A DNA stretch of 64,000 bases from Serendipita indica DSM 11827 (Eukaryota; Basidiomycota; Agaricomycetes; Sebacinales; Serendipitaceae). Below the pieces are notes generated by a model, which saw only the letters and a program-made list of their open reading frames with translations, was not told the DNA's origin and searched no databases. Position numbers and translations under genes: made by a program. Positions 58,316 to 64,000 of this stretch are shown here, piece by piece (position 1 is the stretch's first letter; each line of letters starts with the position of its first letter). The stretch spans positions 926,684 through 990,683 of the forward strand of contig CAJVGD010000011.1 in NCBI GenBank assembly GCA_910890315.1, read 5' to 3'.

Positions 58316-58500
58316 GAACAATCATCGCAGCGAACGACCTTGCTGTTACTTTGCTTGATCGTGGTCAGTTGGACGAAGCAGAAAGGGTGCTACGAGACGT
58401 GCTTGCTCTGCGGCTCGAGATGTTCGGACCACGGCATCCTGAGACCGTCATCGCAATGAACAATCTTGCGTCGACATTATGTCGTCTTGGTTAGTGGGAC
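58316..58500 (+). pseudogene. Orphan TPR repeat fragment (NLR relic)
   Basis: One and a half copies of the same 42-residue TPR unit as the NLR downstream (LLDRGQLDEAERVLRDVLALRLEMFGPRHPET, continuing AMNNLASTL), then an in-frame TAG. No upstream NLR domains are seen, so it is a remnant of another NLR-TPR gene. Confidence 0.65.
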
Positions 58501-58894
58501 GAAGGGGAAAAGATGCAGCGAGACAATGCTCACCCTGCAGCTCGAGATCCTTGGACCGTGACATCCACACACCCTCGACGTGACATAAAACCTCTCTAAA
58601 TCGATCCGACAGATATATCCAGAGAGATTTCTCTGCGGTGCTTGTCGTTCTGCGTCTACACCCCACCCTCTATGCCGTGCACGGCGCTGCCTTCTTCCCT
58701 GGCCGAATTTAGAACGGAAGTTGTGCAAATGTGTATTGAGCAATGATCTGAGGGGTTTTTTTGTCGTCGAGATGCTGGCCAAGGAGATTGAGGTCGCTGG
58801 TCAACCAGCGAGGCGGTGCATTTCATCTGGTTAGACGCCAGAGTATAGATAAAGGCAAGGCATTTGGTCCCTACCATCACCATCCCGAACAACA

Positions 58895-61800
58895 ATGTCG
58901 GGTCTTTCCTCTGGTTTCAGGAAAATCATACCACTCCCCAAATCGTCTCTGCGGGACGTGGACCAACCAATGTCTTCTGCGGATTCTGATAACGAACAAC
59001 CATCGACATCGAACTCAAAGTCGAAAATAGACCATCTCGGGTTTCTAGAGCTTGCTCCTGGAACAGATCCACTTATCGAGTGAGTCGCTCAGAGAAGAGA
59101 CGCGCCTGGAGCTGAGCCCATTTCTTCAGTATCGTCGCCATCCATGGCTTGGACGGGCACAGAGAGGAAACTTGGGAGACTGACGGAGTTCTGTGGCTGC
59201 GCGACCTCGTGCCCTCCGAATTGCCTCGTGCCCGAATCCTCACTTACGGATACGATGCGGACACTCAAAGTGCGGAATGCGTGTCGACGCAGACTATGTA
59301 TCGCCATGCAGATGAATTCGCCAAGGCGCTCGCAAGGAAACGCAAGGACGTCTCTCGAGTGAGTGCATATGCTTATCTGGGCACTCGTTTGACATAGAGC
59401 AGCGACCTATCATCTTCGTCACACACGATCTAGGAGGTATCATCCTCAAATGGGTGCGTAATCCTCAATCCGGTGCAAATCAGCCGCTGACATTCTCCAA
59501 AAGGCTCTGGTGATCTGTCACAACCAGAGACTGGATTCGGAATGTGACCTCAGGGACGTTCTAATTTCCACGCATGCAATCCTCTTCTTTGGAACGCCAC
59601 ACACTGGCATAGAATCTGAAGTCAGTATCCTTGATGCGGTCAAACGGTTGGCGGCGTCAGTACGTATGGAGACGACAGACACCATCGTCAAGGATCTTCG
59701 TTCTCACTCTTCTGAGCTTGAGAACGTACAGAAGCTCTATGTCGAGGCAAGCGCGAAAGTCAAGAGCGTATTTTTCTGCGAAGAATACAAGACACACGTC
59801 GATGGCAATCGACGAAGATTGGTCAGTGGAGACTACTCCTAGGATGAGCGCTGACGACTCTTTATAGAACGTCTCCCATCATTCTGCAGTCATTGCTGGA
59901 GACCGAAATGCCACAACAGTCGTCCTTCACGCCAATCATGAAGCTTTGGTCCAATTCTCAGCTGCAGAAGGAGTCAACTATCAAAGTGTTCTCTACTATC
60001 TCCAAAAGTATCTCGACAGCGCACCGACGGCAGTGTGTGAACAGTGGGCTACCGAGGACAGTTGTCGACGTTCGTACCCAATCTATGCTCCCTGCGTGGC
60101 TAATTACTCGTAGGTGCTGCAAAGGGTGAACCTGCCTCTGAGGAGGTCATGCTGCCAAAACCTTGCCCACCAGTGTCAAGAGGCTACGTCGAACGACAAC
60201 ACCTTCAGTCGCTCATCACCCAGAAGTTACTTCCGAAAGGTCGCGTGAAGCACCAGCCGCGTTGTATACTACACGGGATCGGAGGCGCAGGCAAAACTCA
60301 ACTCGCTACAAACTGGATTCAGGAGAACGAGCTTCGGTATGAGCTTTGGTGCTGACAGGAGAGTGTCTTATCATTGGCTAGCTTCACTAGAGTGATATTC
60401 GTCGACGCTTCCAGTCAAACCCAGTTAGAAACTGACTTGCGGCGGTCGATTCGAAGCTTAGGCTCCGAGTACAGCAAGATGACGTGGAAAGATGCAGTTA
60501 CGTACCTGGACGGCAAAGAGAGGGGATGGTTGCTCTTCGTCGACAACGCCGACTCGGCAGAGCTCAACCTTCGCCCATATCTCCCTACCTCCATTCATGG
60601 GGCAGTTTTGATTACCACGAGAAACAGTCAGCGCATCGACTACGCTCCTGATGGTGCAGTTGCTGTCGGCGCTCTCGAGGAAAGCGAAGCGGTGAAGCTC
60701 CTTCACACAACCGCCAACGTCTCACCGGTATCCAATGCCGAGTCTGTGGAGATTGTGAACGAGCTAGGGATGTTGGCACTTGCGGTCACTCAAGCAGGGG
60801 TGTACATTCGCCAGACCCGGCGTCTCACGACATACCTGGATACATTTCGTAAGAGTCGGAATCGACTTCTAAGCAAGCAGCCCGACATTGGCTCAGAGTA
60901 CACGTCGTCTACGTACACCGCGTTCGACCTATCTTTCCATAAATTACAGACAAGGACACAGGATTTCATCAAGTTGTGTGCGTTCCTTCACCACTCACTC
61001 ATTCCGCTTGCTCTTTTTGAGCGGTCGACGACTTCTGGATTCTCCACTTATACAGTACTGGAGGAATGCCCTCCACCGGAGAGCGACAAGATTTTCATCT
61101 CAAAGCTACAGGAGATACTTGGGGAGACATGGGACGAGGTAGCATTCCAGGATATTGTCGACTCAGCGGCACAGGCGTCGTTTATCAATGTCTCGACAGA
61201 CGGGGCATTCTACAGCATCCACCCTCTACTCCAGATGTATATCCAAGATTCTCTGGGTACAGAGGATAAAGGAGATTTCGTCCGGATGACATTACAATTA
61301 CTACTTGGTGCAATTCGACCAGCAGAAGAGAGCAACGCACCGCTTTGGCACCTACTTCCTCACGCCAGCAGCATTCCTCGATCAGTGGTATCGGAGAATC
61401 TAGCGCACATACTGGCGTTCGATGTGCTCTATGATGCTTTAGGGAATTGGAGGGCATGTTGGGAGCTATTGGAATATTCCCTTGAAAGAGTTCGAGCAAA
61501 GCAAGGCGAAAGGCATAGCAACACGATGTGGGCGATGAGCAAACTCGCCGAGGCACTGTGGCACTGTGGTCAATTGAGTAAAGCAGAAAAGATGCAAAGA
61601 GATACACTTGCTCTGCAACTAGAGATCCTTGGACGAGAAAATCATGATACAATTAGGACAATGCACTGCCTTGCCCTGACCTTGCGTGGTCGTGGTCAGT
61701 TGGACGAAGCCGAAAAGATGCAGCGAGACGTGCTCGCTCTGCGGCTGGAGATCTCTGGACCACGGCATCCTGGCACCATCACGGCAATGAACAACCTCGC

Positions 61801-63651
61801 ATTGACCTTGTGATCGTGGTCAGTTGGACGAAGCCGAAAAGATGCAGCGAGACGTGCTCGCTCTGCGGCTGGAGATCTCTGGACCACGGCATCCAGACAC
61901 CATGAAGGCAATGAACAACCTCGCATCGACCTTGTGTGATCGTGGTCAGTTGGACGAAGCCGAAAAGATGCAGCGAGACGTGCTCGCTCTGCGACTCAAG
62001 ATCTCTGGACCACGGCATCCTGACACCATCATGGCAATGAACAACCTCGCATCGACCTTGCGTGGTCGTGGTCAGTTGGACGAAGCCGAAAAGATGCAGC
62101 GAGACGTGCTCGCTCTGCGGCTGGAGATCTCTGGACCACGGCATCCTGGCACCATCAAGGCAATGAACAACCTCGCATCGACCTTGTGTGATCGTGGTCA
62201 GTTGGACGAAGCCGAAAAGATGCAGCGAGACGTGCTCGCTCTGCGGCTGGAGATCTCTGGACCACGGCATCCTGACACCATCCTGGCAATGAACAACCTC
62301 GCATCGACCTTGGCTGATCGTGGTCAGTTGGAGGAAGCCGAAAAGATGCAGCGAGACGTGCTCGCTCTGCGGCTGGAGATCTCTGGACCACGGCATCCTG
62401 ACACCATCCTGGCAATGAACAACCTCGCATCGATCTTGCGTGATCGTGGTCAGTTGGACGAAGCCGAAAAGATGCAGCGAGACGTGCTCGCTCTGCGGCT
62501 GGAGATCTTGGACCACGGCATCCTGACACCATCATGGCAATGAACAACCTCGCATCGACCTTGCTGATCGTGGTCAGTTGGACGAAGCCGAAAAGATGCA
62601 GCGAGACGTGCTTGCTCTGCAGCTGGAGATCTCTGGACCACGGCATCCTGACACCATCATGGCAATGAACAACCTCGCATCGACCTTGCGTGGTCGTGGT
62701 CAGTTGGACGAAGCCGAAAAGATGCAGCGAGACGTGCTCGCTCTGCAACTCGAGATCTCTGGACCACGGCATCCTGGCACCATCATGGCAATGAACAACC
62801 TCGCATTGACCTTGCGTGATCGTGGTCAGTTGGACGAAGCCGAAAAGATGCAGCGAGACGTGCTCGCTCTGCGGCTGGAGATCTCTGGACCACGGCATCC
62901 AGACACCATCATGGCAATGAACAACCTCGCATTGACTTTGCGTGGTCGTGGTCAGTTGGACGAAGCCGAAAAGATGCAGCGAGACGTGCTCGCTCTGCAA
63001 CTCGAGATCTCTGGACCACGGCATCCTGACACCATCAAGGCAATGAACAACCTCGCATTGACCTTGCGTGATCGTGGTCAGTTGGACGAAGGCGAAAAAA
63101 TGCAGCGAGACGTGCTCGCTCTGCAACTCGAGATCTCTGGACCACGGCATCCTGACACCATCATAGCAATGAACAACCTCGCATCGACCTTGCGTGATCG
63201 TGGTCAGTTGGAGGAAGCCGAAAAGATGCAGCGAGACGTGCTCGCTCTGCGGCTGGAGATCTCTGGACCGCGGCATCCTAACACCATCCTGGCAATGAAC
63301 AACCTCGCATCGATCTTGTGTGATTGTGGTCAGTTGGACGAAGCCGAAAAGATGCAGCGAGACGTGCTCGCTCTGCGACTCTAGATCTCTGGACCACGGC
63401 ATACAGACACCCTCGGCGCATTCTATAATCTATCATATACACTGTATGACCTTTGTCAACCCGAAGAAGCTTTACAGTTTCTGGACAAGACGATGGACAC
63501 ACACCTAGAGGTCTTTGGCAAAGATCATCCAAACTCTATCTACAAAGAAACTTCTAGGATATATCAAATCCGCACAATCTCATACTATTCTGTAGGAGAT
63601 ATTGGACCCGACTCCTATCTCATCCCTTGGTCTATAACTGGATTGCTGTAA
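58895..63651 (+). pseudogene. NLR-like protein: alpha/beta-hydrolase head, NB-ARC, TPR tail (broken in the TPR array)
   Basis: Architecture of fungal intracellular immune or allorecognition NLRs. Exon 1 starts MSGLSSGFRKII. The hydrolase-like head has VAIHGLDGHREETW and the elbow THDLGG, Asp where most relatives have Ser (about 59427-59444). Introns near 59080, 59360, 59454, 59821, 60071 and 60335 splice cleanly. The NB domain has P-loop GIGGAGKTQLA (60279-60311), Walker B GWLLFVDNAD, GAVLITTRNSQ and LGMLALAVTQAG. A winged-helix-like region has IHPLLQMYI. The tail is about 15 TPR units of 42 residues. A 2-nt loss near 61812, two 1-nt losses near 62508 and 62563, and a TAG in place of GAG at 63382-63384 break the frame. 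Coding sense otherwise continues to TAA 63649-63651. Real decay or misassembly of the array cannot be separated here. Confidence 0.8.
61571..63410 (+). repeat. 126-bp tandem array encoding TPR units
   Basis: About 14 nearly identical 126-bp units follow one diverged unit. The landmark CAGTTGGACGAAGCCG falls at 61697, 61821, 61947, 62073, 62199, 62325, 62451, 62575, 62701, 62827, 62953, 63079, 63205 and 63331. The step is 126, except 124 at the two places that carry frameshifts. Units differ mainly at a few fixed sites, which implies recent expansion or gene conversion. Confidence 0.92.
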
Positions 63652-64000
63652 CATACTTGCAATTGTATCATGTATATGACTTCTCGAGTACAATCGAAGA
63701 ACGAAGCTATTCTGGAGCTTATTAAGCCAAAATGGACGAACCAGGTTGCCAGCAGTTATGTCAAGCAAACGAGGGATTTATTCTTCTGAACCCACGGTAT
63801 GCCTTCACACTCGCGATGTACGTCAGTTATAATGTCAAGTTTCAAGACAAGCTCTAATTTATATATCCCAGAAGTCGAGATATTCTGACTGGCATACATT
63901 CAATTCGAAATCCGTCAGGACCTTGTTAGTTTCTCCCTGATAGAATGACTGACTGAAGACTAACATAAACACAAGCCGTTAATAACAGTATTGGCATTAA
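63652..64000. other. Downstream of the NLR gene
   Basis: No gene recognised up to the window end. Confidence 0.4.

Noticed and set aside
61779-63402. Long minus-strand open frames (245 and 415 codons) across the TPR array
   Set aside because: They are antisense shadows of a 126-bp repeat whose length is a multiple of three; they have no start context or domain.
61571-63410. CRISPR-like or satellite repeat
   Set aside because: The units are contiguous 126-bp coding repeats with a clear TPR translation and no spacers.

Overview
The window looks like nuclear DNA of a filamentous basidiomycete. I infer Agaricomycetes, possibly a Rhizoctonia/Ceratobasidium-type Cantharellales. The grounds are dense genes split by many 45-75 nt GT..AG introns, two FunK1-type fungal protein kinases, a multi-intron P450, an NLR with an alpha/beta-hydrolase head and TPR tail, and a tyrosine-recombinase (DIRS/Ngaro-like) retrotransposon. 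No bacterial or organellar features were seen.

Layout. (1) 0-6.1 kb, + strand: a Shaker-like voltage-gated K+ channel, a complete cytochrome P450, and a Cys-rich secreted or membrane-anchored surface protein. (2) 7.6-16.2 kb, + strand: four tandem paralogs of an unrecognised signal-peptide-plus-seven-helix membrane protein with a fixed 4-exon structure. Three more copies lie at 32.7-38.8 kb and a shredded relic at 30.2 kb. (3) 16.3-31.6 kb, between the two arrays: an F-box protein (-), a FunK1 kinase gene carrying a nonsense codon and split by a ~6.2 kb retrotransposon (gag-like, RT-RNase H and tyrosine recombinase, all -), then a 397-bp perfect inverted repeat around a 419-bp core. (4) 40.0-50.3 kb, + strand: a CSC1/OSCA-type (PHM7/RSN1_7TM) channel with a very long cytoplasmic tail, then a coiled-coil, F-box-like/LRR-like protein. 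(5) 51.0-58.1 kb: a second FunK1 kinase (-), a small unknown protein, and a membrane-anchored histidine acid phosphatase (MINPP/phytase-like) with a one-base frameshift. (6) 58.3-63.7 kb: a TPR relic and an NLR whose TPR tail is an almost perfect 126-bp tandem array with several frameshifts and a nonsense codon.

Most original signals: the seven-member 7-TM family with co-duplicated upstream blocks, and a dispersed Pol III-like element (B box plus T-run) in which a 6-bp stem shows compensatory changes between copies and which forms part of the perfect inverted repeat. Others are the retrotransposon insertion inside FunK1 and an Asp at the nucleophile elbow of the NLR hydrolase domain. One-base indels recur in otherwise good genes, so part of the apparent pseudogenisation may be assembly error.

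I see no obvious joint pathway. The region reads as a fast-evolving accessory stretch (surface receptors, NLR, kinases, F-box) beside more conserved genes (K+ channel, CSC1, phosphatase). All functions are inferred from reading motifs; no searches were run.
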